Assembly (NCBI GenBank): GCA_017405865.1
Contig: JAFQZN010000018.1
Location: forward strand, 1 to 48,469
Source of the DNA: Oscillospiraceae bacterium
GTDB lineage: Bacteria > Bacillota > Clostridia > Oscillospirales > Oscillospiraceae
DNA: 48,469 nt
Reading direction: 5' to 3'
The notes under the pieces are model-generated. The model ran no database searches and was not told where the DNA came from. It saw only the letters and a list, made by a program, of their open reading frames with translations. A program made the position numbers and the translations under genes. This document shows, piece by piece, positions 24,601-32,595 of the stretch. How positions within the stretch are numbered: the stretch's first letter is position 1; each line of letters opens with the position of its first letter.

Positions 24601-25950
24601 CTATTTCCTTGTCATCAAGCCGACTGTCTCCACATGGGAGCAGCGGGGGAACATGTCGACGGCTTCGGCGTGGGTCAGCTTATAGCCTTTTGTGCAAAGT
24701 AACTTGACGTCGCGCGCGAGGGTCGCGGGGTCGCAGGAGACGTAGACCACGCGGTCGGGCGACATTTTCTCAATCGCGTTGATCACGTCTGCACTCAAGC
24801 CCTTGCGCGGCGGGTCGACCGTGATCACATCCGGGCGGATGCCCTCGGCGCAGAGCTTTTGCGCCGCCTGTCCCGCGTCCGCGCAGAAAAAGCGCGCGTT
24901 TTCAATGCCGTTTCGTTCGGCGTTGCGCTTGGCGTCCTCGATGGCGGCGTCCACGACCTCCACGCCGATCACCTGTTTTGCGTGGCGCGCAAGGCAGAGC
25001 GTGATCGTGCCGGTGCCGCAGTAGAGGTCGAGCACCGTTTCCGTTCCCTTGAGGTCGACGGCAGCGATCGCCTTGCCGTAGAGCGTCTCCGCCTGCGTGC
25101 GGTTGACCTGATAGAACGAGCGCGGTGAAATGCGGAAGCGCAGTCCGCACAGAACGTCCTCGATCGCGTCCGCGCCCCAGAGAATACGCGTTTTTTCGCC
25201 CAGAATCGCGTTGCCCCTGCGCGTGTTGACGTTGACTGCGACGGACGCTACGCCCGGAACGCGCTGACGCAGCAGGTCGACCAATTCCGTTTCACGCGGG
25301 AGCTTCGCGCCGTTGACGACGAGGCAGACAAGGACTTCCCCGGTCGCCTCGGCGTGGCGGACGAAGATATGCCGCAGAAGCCCCTTGCCGCTTTCCTCGT
25401 CGTAGGCGCTGACGCGGTAGGCGCGCGCCCATTCCAGAACGGTCTGCTTTGCGGCATCGGCGCAGGGCGGCTGGATCAGGCAGCGGTCGATCGGGATCAG
25501 CTCGTGCGTGCCTTTTTTGAAAAACCCCGCCTCCACGCCGTTTTTTGCGGGAGCGACGGGAAACTGCGCCTTGTTGCGGTAGCTCTCGCAGGACGGGGCG
25601 CCGGTCAGTTCGATGGTTTCCAGCGCCTGCCCGCCGAGGCGGTTGAGCGCGTCGAGGACGCGCTGCCGCTTGATCTCGCACTCCGTTTCATAGTCCATGT
25701 GCCAGAAGTCGCAGCCGCCGCAGCGCTTGGCGTAGGGACAGCGGCGGTTGACACGGTGCGGCGAGCGTTGTATGATAGTTTCGATCCTGCCATGCGCGGC
25801 GGTCTTGCCGATGTGGGTGATGCGGATGTCGTATTCCTCGCCCGGGACGGCGTTCGGCACGAAAACGGCGCAGCCGTCCACGCGGCACACGCCCAGTCCT
25901 TCGCTGGTAAAGCCGCTGACGGCGGTGCGGTATATCTCATTCTTTTTCAT
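24601..25950 (-). CDS. rlmD: 23S rRNA (uracil-5-)methyltransferase RlmD/RumA family
   Basis: A 449-residue TrmA/RumA-family enzyme that makes m5U in 23S rRNA (in Firmicutes one RlmCD may act on two sites). An N-terminal TRAM domain (residues ~1-60) is followed by 4Fe-4S cysteines C71, C77, C80 (CPYAKRCGGC) and one near 157. The SAM site is LDLYCGTGTITL, the catalytic nucleophile is in VVYVSCDPATLARD and the motif before it is DPPRKGL. Full length. First gene of the minus-strand operon, with a promoter at 25992-26020 and a parS site in its leader. Confidence 0.93.
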   Translation of the reverse strand: MKKNEIYRTAVSGFTSEGLGVCRVDGCAVFVPNAVPGEEYDIRITHIGKTAAHGRIETIIQRSPHRVNRRCPYAKRCGGCDFWHMDYETECEIKRQRVLDALNRLGGQALETIELTGAPSCESYRNKAQFPVAPAKNGVEAGFFKKGTHELIPIDRCLIQPPCADAAKQTVLEWARAYRVSAYDEESGKGLLRHIFVRHAEATGEVLVCLVVNGAKLPRETELVDLLRQRVPGVASVAVNVNTRRGNAILGEKTRILWGADAIEDVLCGLRFRISPRSFYQVNRTQAETLYGKAIAAVDLKGTETVLDLYCGTGTITLCLARHAKQVIGVEVVDAAIEDAKRNAERNGIENARFFCADAGQAAQKLCAEGIRPDVITVDPPRKGLSADVINAIEKMSPDRVVYVSCDPATLARDVKLLCTKGYKLTHAEAVDMFPRCSHVETVGLMTRK

Positions 25951-25962
25951 AGAAATTTCCTC

Positions 25963-25978
25963 TGTTTCACGTGAAACA
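25963..25978. other. parS centromere site 1
   Basis: TGTTTCACGTGAAACA, a perfect 16-bp match to the B. subtilis-type parS consensus. It lies in the leader of rlmD, about 1.7 kb from parA/parB, and would be a ParB loading site. Confidence 0.92.
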
Positions 25979-25991
25979 ATCCGTTTGTTTC

Positions 25992-26020
25992 ATTCTATCA
26001 TACTTTCGTTCATTCGACAA
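25992..26020 (-). promoter_or_regulatory. Promoter of the rlmD operon
   Basis: Minus strand TTGTCG (26020-26015), 17-nt spacer, TAGAAT (25997-25992). The transcript would start near 25985 and read directly through parS site 1. Confidence 0.6.
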
Positions 26021-26038
26021 CCGAAATCAGGTGATTTG

Positions 26039-26920
26039 GTGCTGACTTATCAAAACTGTATGCTCTGCCCGCGCAAATGCGGCGTCGACCGCGCGAGCGG
26101 ACAGCTTGGCTTCTGCCGCATGCCCGCGCAGCTGCGCGCGGCGCGGGCGATGCTCCACTACGGCGAGGAACCGCCGGTCTCCGGCGCATTCGGCACGGGC
26201 GCGGTGTTTTTCAGTGGCTGCACGCTGCGCTGCGTCTACTGCCAGAACGGCGAGATTTCCGAGGGCGGGAAGGGAATTCCTCTGGTCGCGCGCCGTCTGC
26301 GCGAAATTTTCGAGCAATTGATCGACGAGGGCGCGCAGTCCATCGACCTCGTCACGCCGACGCACTTTCTGCCCGAAATACTGCCCGCGCTCACGCCGAA
26401 GCTGCCCGTGCCGGTCGTCTATAACTGCGGCGGCTATGAGCGCGTCGAGACGCTGCGCGAACTGGAAGGGCTTGTGGACGTGTATCTGCCCGATTTCAAA
26501 TACGCCGACCCCGTTCTCGCAGAAAAGCTCTCTCGCGCGCCGGACTATTTCGAGGTTGCCGCTGCGGCGATCCGGGAGATGTACCGGCAAGTCGGCGGCG
26601 CGGTCGTGACCGACGGGATCATGGAGCGTGGGCTGCTGATCCGGCATCTGGTCCTGCCGGGATATTTGGACAATTCGCTGCGCGTGATCGAGTGGGTTGC
26701 GGCAAATTTCCCGAAAAATGACGTGCTGTTCTCCCTGATGAGCCAGTACGTACCGACGGGGCGGGTCGCGCCGCCGCTGGATCGCCGCGTCAGCGCAGAG
26801 GAGTACGACGGAGCGGTATCGTGGATGGAGCTGTGCGGGATCACGAACGGCTACACGCAGGACGCCTCTGCCGCAACGATGGAATATCTGCCCAGCTTTG
26901 ATTTCAGCGGAATTTTGTGA
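26039..26920 (+). CDS. Radical SAM protein, PflX-like (COG1313)
   Basis: A 293-residue radical SAM protein. The GTG at 26039 follows AGGTGA; the frame is open further upstream but overlaps the divergent promoter. The N-terminal LCPRKCGVDRASGQLGFC is the Cys-rich start of COG1313 proteins, and the SAM cluster is CTLRCVYC (CxxxCxxC). Members resemble pyruvate-formate-lyase activases, but the target is unknown. It ends just before the lexA operator and is divergent from rlmD. Confidence 0.85.
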   Translation: MLTYQNCMLCPRKCGVDRASGQLGFCRMPAQLRAARAMLHYGEEPPVSGAFGTGAVFFSGCTLRCVYCQNGEISEGGKGIPLVARRLREIFEQLIDEGAQSIDLVTPTHFLPEILPALTPKLPVPVVYNCGGYERVETLRELEGLVDVYLPDFKYADPVLAEKLSRAPDYFEVAAAAIREMYRQVGGAVVTDGIMERGLLIRHLVLPGYLDNSLRVIEWVAANFPKNDVLFSLMSQYVPTGRVAPPLDRRVSAEEYDGAVSWMELCGITNGYTQDASAATMEYLPSFDFSGIL

Positions 26921-26922
26921 AA

Positions 26923-26958
26923 CAAACGTTTGCATTTTGAAAAGAAGTGTGCTATAAT
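26923..26958 (+). promoter_or_regulatory. lexA promoter with overlapping LexA-like operator
   Basis: TTGCAT (26930-26935), 17-nt spacer, TATAAT (26953-26958). The palindrome CAAACGTTTG (26923-26932), within GAAACAAACGTTTG, resembles the Gram-positive SOS box (CGAACN4GTTCG) with mismatches and overlaps the -35, as expected for LexA autorepression. Confidence 0.65.
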
Positions 26959-26988
26959 GGCAGTATGGAAAGGAAAGGAGCTGCGAAT

Positions 26989-27555
26989 ATGGCGCGAACG
27001 AGCAATAAGCGAGAGGAGATCCTCGCGTTTTTGAGAGAGTTTTCCGCGCAGTACGGCTACGCGCCGTCCGTGCGCGAGATCATGCAGGGCGTCGGGCTGA
27101 AGTCCACCGCCTCCGTCCACTACCACCTGCGCGCGCTGAACGACAGCGGCGCGATCGAAATGGACGCCGATAAGAACCGCGCCATCCGCCTGCCGGAGCG
27201 CGGCGTTCCGGTGGTCGGCACGGTCGCCGCAGGGCAGCCCATCCTCGCCGAGGAGAACATTGAAGGCTACCTGCCGTGGAGCGCCGACCCGGACTGCTTT
27301 GCGCTGCGCGTCAAGGGCGATTCGATGATCAACGCGCGCATCTTCGACGGCGACACGGTCATCGTCCGTCCGCAGGCGACCGCCGACAACGGCGAGATCG
27401 TTGTCGCGCTGATTGGCGACGAGGCGACGGTCAAGCGGCTCTCCCGCAAAAACGGCGCGGTCTGGCTCCTGCCGGAAAACCCCGCCTACCGTCCGATCGA
27501 CGGCAGAGAGGCGACGATCCTCGGCAAGGTCCGCGCCGTCGTCAGAGAAATTTGA
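26989..27555 (+). CDS. lexA: LexA repressor
   Basis: A 188-residue LexA, the SOS repressor that self-cleaves when RecA is active. Start ATG 26989 follows AAGGAAAGGAG. The N-terminal winged helix covers 1-~68 (YAPSVREIMQGVGLKSTASVH is the recognition region). The cleavage site is Ala81-Gly82, and the catalytic dyad is Ser112 (KGDSM) and Lys149 (EATVKR). All needed residues are present. Its terminator palindrome contains a parS site and separates it from parA. Confidence 0.96.
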   Translation: MARTSNKREEILAFLREFSAQYGYAPSVREIMQGVGLKSTASVHYHLRALNDSGAIEMDADKNRAIRLPERGVPVVGTVAAGQPILAEENIEGYLPWSADPDCFALRVKGDSMINARIFDGDTVIVRPQATADNGEIVVALIGDEATVKRLSRKNGAVWLLPENPAYRPIDGREATILGKVRAVVREI

Positions 27556-27558
27556 GCA

Positions 27559-27594
27559 AAAAAACCGATGTTTCACGTGAAACATCGGTTTTTT
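27559..27594. terminator. 36-nt perfect palindrome: lexA terminator with parS core
   Basis: AAAAAACCGATGTTTCAC (27559-27576) is followed directly by its exact reverse complement (27577-27594), which ends in six Ts. As RNA this is an A-tract, GC-containing stem and U-tract, i.e. a bidirectional terminator, 4 nt after the lexA stop. Confidence 0.85.
27569..27584. other. parS centromere site 2
   Basis: TGTTTCACGTGAAACA, identical to site 1, forming the centre of the lexA terminator palindrome and lying 73 bp before parA. Confidence 0.93.
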
Positions 27595-27597
27595 CTA

Positions 27598-27626
27598 TTG
27601 CAAACGCCGGGGGCGTGTGATATTAT
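27598..27626 (+). promoter_or_regulatory. Promoter of the parAB operon
   Basis: TTGCAA (27598-27603), 17-nt spacer, TATTAT (27621-27626). It starts 3 bp after the parS palindrome, so ParB spreading or bound ParB could affect it. Confidence 0.65.
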
Positions 27627-27656
27627 GTTTACGAAATTAGTGGAAGGAGGCTGGCC

Positions 27657-28412
27657 ATGGGTACCGTAATTGCGGTCGTCAACCAAAAGGGCGGCGTCGG
27701 CAAGACGACCACCGCCGTCAATCTGACCGCCGCGCTGACGGAGCTGGGCGCGCGTGTGCTGCTGTGCGACTTTGACCCGCAGGCGAATGCGACCTCCGGC
27801 CTCGGCGTGGAGAAGCGCTCCGTCGTGATGGGCGCATACGAAATGCTGATCGACAACGCGCTCCCGGAGCGCTGCATCGTGCGGACGAAGTACGGCAGCC
27901 TCATTCCCGCGACCTCCGCGCTGGCGGGTGCGACGGTGGAGCTGATCGCGCTGGACAACCGCGAATACAGATTAAAGGATCAGCTTGACCATTTACGCGA
28001 CGCCTACGACTATATCTTGATCGACTGCCCGCCCTCTCTGGAGCTGCTGACGGTCAACGCCCTGTGCGCCGCGGACAGCATTCTGATCCCGGTGCAGTGC
28101 GAATACTACGCGCTCGAGGGGCTGTCTGATCTGATGGCGACGATGCGCGCGATCAAGAAGCGGCTCAATCCGCGCCTGCAGATCTTCGGCGTATTGCTGA
28201 CGATGTTCGACGGGCGGACGAATTTCTCCAACCAGGTCGCGCAGGAGGTGCGCCGTCACTTCCCGGGCAAGGTTTTTGCCGCTGCAATCCCGCGCAACGT
28301 GCGCCTCGCAGAGGCGCCGAGCCACGGCCTGCCGGTCCTCGCCTACGACCGCAGCTCGCGCGGGGCCGCCGCCTATCTCGCGGTCGCGGAAGAATTCCGC
28401 AGAAAGGGGTAA
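27657..28412 (+). CDS. parA: ParA/Soj chromosome-partitioning ATPase
   Basis: A 251-residue Soj/ParA ATPase. The deviant Walker A is KGGVGKTTT (from residue 11), then LLCDFDPQANAT and ILIDCPPSLE. These ATPases bind DNA nonspecifically, move ParB-parS complexes and, in sporulating Firmicutes, also influence DnaA. ATG 27657 is preceded by GGAAGGAGG. It has no N-terminal HTH, as in the chromosomal type. The parB gene follows after 3 nt. Confidence 0.97.
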   Translation: MGTVIAVVNQKGGVGKTTTAVNLTAALTELGARVLLCDFDPQANATSGLGVEKRSVVMGAYEMLIDNALPERCIVRTKYGSLIPATSALAGATVELIALDNREYRLKDQLDHLRDAYDYILIDCPPSLELLTVNALCAADSILIPVQCEYYALEGLSDLMATMRAIKKRLNPRLQIFGVLLTMFDGRTNFSNQVAQEVRRHFPGKVFAAAIPRNVRLAEAPSHGLPVLAYDRSSRGAAAYLAVAEEFRRKG

Positions 28413-28415
28413 GCT

Positions 28416-29288
28416 ATGAAGCAAAAGGGTCTGGGGCGCGGACTGGGCGCTCTGATCGACGATTTTTCCGAGGTTTCCCCGCAGCAGGCGGTCACGGCGC
28501 TTCCCGTGCAGAAGGTCGAGCCGAACCCCCATCAGCCGCGCCGCGCCTTTGACGAGGCGGAGCTGCAGGCGCTGGCCGATTCGATCGCGGAGCACGGCAT
28601 CGTGCAGCCGCTCGCCGTCCGCGCGCTGGAAAACGGCTACTATCAGATCATCGCGGGAGAACGCCGCTGGAGAGCCGCCCGGCTGGCGGGGCTGAAGGAA
28701 GTCCCCGTCGTCGTGCTGGAGGCGGACGACCGGACGGTCATGGAGCTTGCGCTGATCGAGAATCTGCAGCGGCAGGATCTCAACCCGATGGAGGAGGCCG
28801 AGGGCTACCGCGCCCTGATCGAGGACTACGGTCTGACGCAGGAGCAGGCGGCGTCCCGGGTGGGAAAATCCCGCCCCGCCGTGGCAAACGCGCTGCGCCT
28901 GCTGGCACTGCCCGACGAGGTGCGCGCCATGGTCGTAGACGGTACGCTCTCGGCAGGACACGCCCGCGCGGTGCTGTCGCTGCCGTCGGAAAAGCTGCAG
29001 AAGGCTGCGGCGCAGAAGATCATCGCCCTGCGGCTTTCCGTGCGGCAGGCCGAGATGATGTGCAAGCGCATGGCGGCCGGGGAAAAGGAAAAACCCGCAA
29101 AGCAGTCCGCGCTGACCGTGGACTACGTTGCAGAATGCGAAAAGGCGCTGACGAGGCAGCTCGGCCGCAAGGTGCGGATCGTCAACGGCAAGCGCAAGGG
29201 GCGCTTCGAGCTGGAATTCTACGGGTCAGACGACCTGCAGCGTCTATATGACGCACTACTTTCCCTTACGGAGGAGAATCATGCCTGA
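28416..29288 (+). CDS. parB: ParB/Spo0J partition protein
   Basis: A 290-residue ParB CTPase that loads at parS and slides. The N-terminus KQKGLGRGLGALI is the ParA-stimulating peptide; NPHQPRR and GERRWRA (near 79) are the CTP-binding boxes; the HTH (LTQEQAASRVGKSRPAVANALRLL) binds parS. The C-terminal dimerisation domain is present. The two perfect parS sites nearby are its expected targets. The stop overlaps the next start by 8 nt. Confidence 0.97.
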   Translation: MKQKGLGRGLGALIDDFSEVSPQQAVTALPVQKVEPNPHQPRRAFDEAELQALADSIAEHGIVQPLAVRALENGYYQIIAGERRWRAARLAGLKEVPVVVLEADDRTVMELALIENLQRQDLNPMEEAEGYRALIEDYGLTQEQAASRVGKSRPAVANALRLLALPDEVRAMVVDGTLSAGHARAVLSLPSEKLQKAAAQKIIALRLSVRQAEMMCKRMAAGEKEKPAKQSALTVDYVAECEKALTRQLGRKVRIVNGKRKGRFELEFYGSDDLQRLYDALLSLTEENHA

Positions 29289-29478
29289 AACAGAAACAGC
29301 CGTCCGGCCGGCGAAGCGCAAGCGCGCCGCGCTGGAGTACATTGCAATTCTACTGGGTGCCGCCCTCGTGCTGGTGGCCCTCTCTCTGCTGCTGCGGCAG
29401 ACCGTGCAGCAGGAAAATTCCCCGGCCGATCCTCCCGCGATCGCCGGAGAGGCCGTCCCGAACGGCGCACATTCCTGA
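29281..29478 (+). CDS. Small single-pass membrane protein
   Basis: A 65-residue protein whose ATG (29281) overlaps the parB 3' end by 8 nt; GGAGGAGAATC lies directly upstream. The basic N-terminus (RPAKRKRAALEY) is followed by one transmembrane helix (IAILLGAALVLVALSLLLRQ), then a short tail, so topology is probably N-in. I know no family. The overlap ties its expression to ParB. Confidence 0.65.
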   Translation: MPETETAVRPAKRKRAALEYIAILLGAALVLVALSLLLRQTVQQENSPADPPAIAGEAVPNGAHS

Positions 29479-29493
29479 TTATGAGGTGATATT

Positions 29494-30783
29494 ATGCTGG
29501 ACATCAGAAGAATCAAAGACGATCCCGAGGGGGTCAAGGCAGGCTTGCGCGCCAAGGAGGTCGACTGCGATCAGCAGATCGACCGCATTCTGGAGCTGGA
29601 CGCACAGCGCCGCGCGCTGATCCTCGAAACGGAGACGAGCAAGGCAGAGCAGAACAAGGTCTCCCGGGAGATCCCGCTGCGCAAGAAAAACGGCGAGGAC
29701 GTCGCTCCGATCTTCAAGCGCATGGCAGAGCTGAAGGCAGCCATCGCCGCGAATGACGCGAAGCTCGGCGAGGTGGAGGCGGAGTACCGCACGCTGATGC
29801 TGTCGCTGCCCAATCTGCCCGATCCCGACCTCAAGCCGGGCGGCAAGGAGAACAACGAGCCGCTGCGCTACTACGGCGAGCCGCACAAATTCGACTTCGA
29901 GCCGAAGCACCATGTCGACCTGTGCACCGACCTCGGCCTCATCGACTACGAGCGCGGTACGAAGCTGGCAGGCTCCGGCTTCTGGATGTATCGCGGCATG
30001 GGCGCGCGGCTGGAGTGGGCGCTGCTCAACTACTTCATGGACTGCCACCTCGCAGACGGCTACGAAATGGTCATCCTGCCGCACATGCTGGAGTATAAGT
30101 GCGGCGAGACGGCCGGTCAGTTCCCGAAGTTTGCCGACGAGGTCTATAAGATCGAGAACCCGACCGACGAGCGCATGCACTTCATGCTCCCGACGGCGGA
30201 GACGGCGCTCGCCTCTCTGCACCGCGACGAGATCCTCTCCGAGGAAGAGCTGCCGCACAAGCTCTTTGCCTACACGCCGTGCTTCCGCCGCGAGGCAGGC
30301 TCCCACCGCGCCGACGAGCGCGGCATGGTGCGCGGCCACCAGTTCAACAAGGTCGAGATGTTCCAGTACTGCCTGCCCGAGAAGTCCGACGAGGCCTTCG
30401 ACGAGCTGGTGCGCAAGGCGGAGGATCTGGTCAAGGGGCTGGGCTTCCATTTCCGCACCGTGAAGCTGGCGGCGGGCGACTGCTCGGCGTCCATGGCACG
30501 CACCTACGACATCGAAATTCTGATCCCGTCCATGAACGGCTACAAGGAGGTCTCCTCTGTCTCCAACGCGCGCGACTATCAGGCGCGGCGCGGCAACATC
30601 CGCTTCCGCCGCGAGGCGACCGGCAAGACCGAGTTTGTCCACACGCTCAACGGCTCCGGCCTTGCGACCTCCCGCATTTTCCCGGCGATGGTCGAGCAGA
30701 ACCAGCGCGCCGACGGCTCCGTGGTCGTGCCGGAGGTCCTGCGCAACTATCTCGGCGGTCTTGAGATCATTGAGAAGAAATAA
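29494..30783 (+). CDS. serS: Seryl-tRNA synthetase
   Basis: A 429-residue class II synthetase. The N-terminal coiled-coil arm (residues ~1-110) binds the long variable arm of tRNA-Ser. The active site has motif 2 (CFRREAGSHRADERGMVRGH) and motif 3 (LNGSGLATSRI), with TAETALASLHRDE for the serine pocket. Length is standard. GAGGTGATATT precedes the ATG. It follows the small membrane protein by 15 nt and is probably in the parAB operon. Confidence 0.96.
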   Translation: MLDIRRIKDDPEGVKAGLRAKEVDCDQQIDRILELDAQRRALILETETSKAEQNKVSREIPLRKKNGEDVAPIFKRMAELKAAIAANDAKLGEVEAEYRTLMLSLPNLPDPDLKPGGKENNEPLRYYGEPHKFDFEPKHHVDLCTDLGLIDYERGTKLAGSGFWMYRGMGARLEWALLNYFMDCHLADGYEMVILPHMLEYKCGETAGQFPKFADEVYKIENPTDERMHFMLPTAETALASLHRDEILSEEELPHKLFAYTPCFRREAGSHRADERGMVRGHQFNKVEMFQYCLPEKSDEAFDELVRKAEDLVKGLGFHFRTVKLAAGDCSASMARTYDIEILIPSMNGYKEVSSVSNARDYQARRGNIRFRREATGKTEFVHTLNGSGLATSRIFPAMVEQNQRADGSVVVPEVLRNYLGGLEIIEKK

Positions 30784-30817
30784 GCGCTTCGTATAATTAT
30801 CGGCAGCTTCTGCCGAT
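30770..30817 (+). promoter_or_regulatory. Putative mscL promoter and leader hairpin
   Basis: TTGAGA (30770-30775), 16-nt spacer, TATAAT (30792-30797), overlapping the serS 3' end. ATCGGCA/TGCCGAT (30799-30805, 30811-30817) forms a 7-bp hairpin at the expected RNA 5' end; without a U-tract it is more likely a stabiliser than a terminator. Confidence 0.5.
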
Positions 30818-30851
30818 CGTTATAAAACTTTGAGAAAGGAGGAAAAAGAAA

Positions 30852-31319
30852 ATGGCAAAAGAGAAAAAGGGCTTTATCAAGGAATTTAAGGAATTCGCTA
30901 TTTCCGGCAACATGTTCGACATGGCCATCGGCATCATCATCGGCGGCGTTTTCAAGGATCTGGTCGCTTCCTTCACCAACAACGTGATCATGCCCATCAT
31001 TTCCATCTTCACCGGCGGCGTCGACTTCACCGAGTGGAAGCTCGCGCTCCCCTCGATCTTCGAGAAGACCGACCCCGAGACCGGCGAGGTCATCCAGAAT
31101 TACTTAAACTACGGCGAGTTCATCTCCGCGATCATCAGCTTCCTGATCCTGATGCTGGTGGTATTCCTGCTGGTCAAGGGCGTCAACAAGCTGCGCAAGG
31201 CTGCCGAGGCGAAGAAGGCCAAGAAGGAAGAAGAGGCAAAGGAAGAAGAACCGCCCGAACCCTCCGCAGAGGAAAAGCTCCTCACCGAGATCCGCGATCT
31301 TCTGGCAAAAAAGGAATAA
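30852..31319 (+). CDS. mscL: Large-conductance mechanosensitive channel MscL
   Basis: A 155-residue MscL, the pentameric emergency valve for hypo-osmotic shock. FIKEFKEFAISGNMFDMAIGIIIGGVF is the expected start, with N-terminal helix and TM1; TM2 is SAIISFLILMLVVFLLVKGV. The C-terminal helix EEKLLTEIRDLLAKK is the cytoplasmic bundle, preceded by an unusually long Lys/Glu-rich linker (KKAKKEEEAKEEE). AAGGAGGAAAAAGAAA precedes the ATG. It has its own terminator. Confidence 0.96.
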   Translation: MAKEKKGFIKEFKEFAISGNMFDMAIGIIIGGVFKDLVASFTNNVIMPIISIFTGGVDFTEWKLALPSIFEKTDPETGEVIQNYLNYGEFISAIISFLILMLVVFLLVKGVNKLRKAAEAKKAKKEEEAKEEEPPEPSAEEKLLTEIRDLLAKKE

Positions 31320-31327
31320 GCAGAATA

Positions 31328-31364
31328 AATGCCGCAAAGCGTTCTTCACGTTTTGCGGCATTTT
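31328..31364 (+). terminator. mscL terminator
   Basis: AATGCCGCAAA (31328-31338) pairs with TTTGCGGCATT (31352-31362), followed by TTTTC. Confidence 0.85.
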
Positions 31365-31397
31365 CTGTTGCGAAAAGAGAGAGCTCCCGTTGCCTTT

Positions 31398-31501
31398 CGT
31401 CGAATTTGGTAATATTGCTGTAAAATGTCGCTTTGTGTCGAATGGTATTTGGCTATTTTTGCTTAAAATTCCTTGCAAAACCGCGAACAGTATGCTAAAT
31501 T
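31398..31501 (+). promoter_or_regulatory. spo0A promoter with 0A boxes
   Basis: TTGCAA (31473-31478), 17-nt spacer, TAAATT (31496-31501) is a sigma-A promoter. A perfect 0A box TGTCGAA lies at 31436-31442 and a one-mismatch box CGTCGAA at 31398-31404, so Spo0A probably controls its own gene. Confidence 0.6.
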
Positions 31502-31550
31502 GAAACTACCGTTTTCAAGGTACGGAGTTTACGGAGGAGGAATGAAGAAA

Positions 31551-32327
31551 ATGGAAAAGATGTATCGTGTCCTGCTTGCCAACAGCAGCGAGGATTATTC
31601 CAAGCAGCTCGCCGCAACGCTGAAGCAGTCCGATCGGTACGAGGTCGTCGGCATGGCGAATGACGGGATCGAGGCAATTGATCTCCTGCGGGAGATCCGC
31701 CCCGAATTTCTCGTAGTAGATATGATGCTTCCCCAGGCGGACGGCGTCGCCGTCTTAAAAGCGGCGAACGCGCTGGAAAAGAAGCCGATGCTGCTGGTTT
31801 TGGCAGACTTTATGACGGAATTTGTTTCAAACCTGCTTGTCTCGCTCGGCGTGCAGTACGTCCTGCTCAAGCCCTGCACCCCGCGCGCCGTCTACGAGCG
31901 GCTCAACGAAATGCGCGACAGCATGACCCCGCGCAGCCCCTGGCAGCGCACCCGCGAGGCCAACGTCGAGGCGATGGTCACGTCCATGATCCACGAGATC
32001 GGCGTCCCGGCGCATATCAAGGGCTATCAGTACCTGCGTGAGGCGATCATCATCGCCGTCCGGGATATGGAGGTCATCAACGCCATCACGAAGGTGCTCT
32101 ACCCGCAGGTCGCCAAGACCTTCGCCACCACGCCGTCGCGTGTCGAGCGCGCGATCCGTCACGCCATCGAGGTCGCGTGGGATCGCGGCGATCTGGAGAC
32201 GCTGCAGCGGTTCTTCGGCTACACCGTGTCCAACACGAAGGGCAAGCCGACCAATTCGGAGTTCATCGCGCTGATTGCCGATAAGCTGCAGCTGCAGCTC
32301 AAGAGCATGGAGCCGATCGCGATTTAG
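31551..32327 (+). CDS. spo0A: Spo0A-type sporulation response regulator with degenerate receiver
   Basis: 258 residues from ATG 31551 (10 nt after GGAGGAGG; ATG 31542 is possible). The C-terminal Spo0A DNA-binding domain is well conserved: [20 protein letters not shown], then [20 protein letters not shown]. The receiver keeps the phosphoacceptor (Asp57 in VVDMMLP) and Lys107 (LLKPC), but the acidic pair is ANSSED instead of DD/DN, and the switch Thr/Ser is Ala85 (LVLADF). Phosphorylation may be weak or differently controlled. Canonical Spo0A commits cells to sporulation. Single gene with own promoter and terminator. Confidence 0.92.
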   Translation: MEKMYRVLLANSSEDYSKQLAATLKQSDRYEVVGMANDGIEAIDLLREIRPEFLVVDMMLPQADGVAVLKAANALEKKPMLLVLADFMTEFVSNLLVSLGVQYVLLKPCTPRAVYERLNEMRDSMTPRSPWQRTREANVEAMVTSMIHEIGVPAHIKGYQYLREAIIIAVRDMEVINAITKVLYPQVAKTFATTPSRVERAIRHAIEVAWDRGDLETLQRFFGYTVSNTKGKPTNSEFIALIADKLQLQLKSMEPIAI

Positions 32328-32359
32328 CCGAGGCAGGCAAGTATTCCGTTAATAAGACA

Positions 32360-32399
32360 CCCCCGGACGGAGATTACACTCCGTCCGGGGGAATTTTTT
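32360..32399 (+). terminator. spo0A terminator
   Basis: Perfect 13-bp stem CCCCCGGACGGAG/CTCCGTCCGGGGG (32360-32372, 32379-32391), loop of 6 nt, then AATTTTTT. Confidence 0.93.
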
Positions 32400-32577
32400 G
32401 CGATATATGCCTGCGGCAATGCGATATATTTGCTCCGCAAATGCGATATGTGACCGCTTTGCGCTCACGCGATATGATAAAACGCCCTTTCACGCGCCGA
32501 AGGCGCATATCGCGTGCAAAGCACATATCGCGCGCGTAAGCGCATCTCGCAACGCGCCGCATGGGGCGTTATATCGC
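32400..32577. repeat. Array of gcgatat heptamers with palindromic spacers, in two inverted halves
   Basis: gcgatat occurs at 32400, 32421, 32443 and 32469; then its reverse complement atatcgc at 32507, 32525, 32544 (one mismatch) and 32571. Spacers are different mini-palindromes: tgcctgcggca, tttgctccgcaaa, gtgcaaagcac, gcgcgtaagcgc and others. Same architecture as 22768-22843 with another heptamer. It fills the gap between the spo0A terminator and the MFS gene end. Confidence 0.85.
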
Positions 32578-32595
32578 TGCGAAGCTTCGCTTCGC

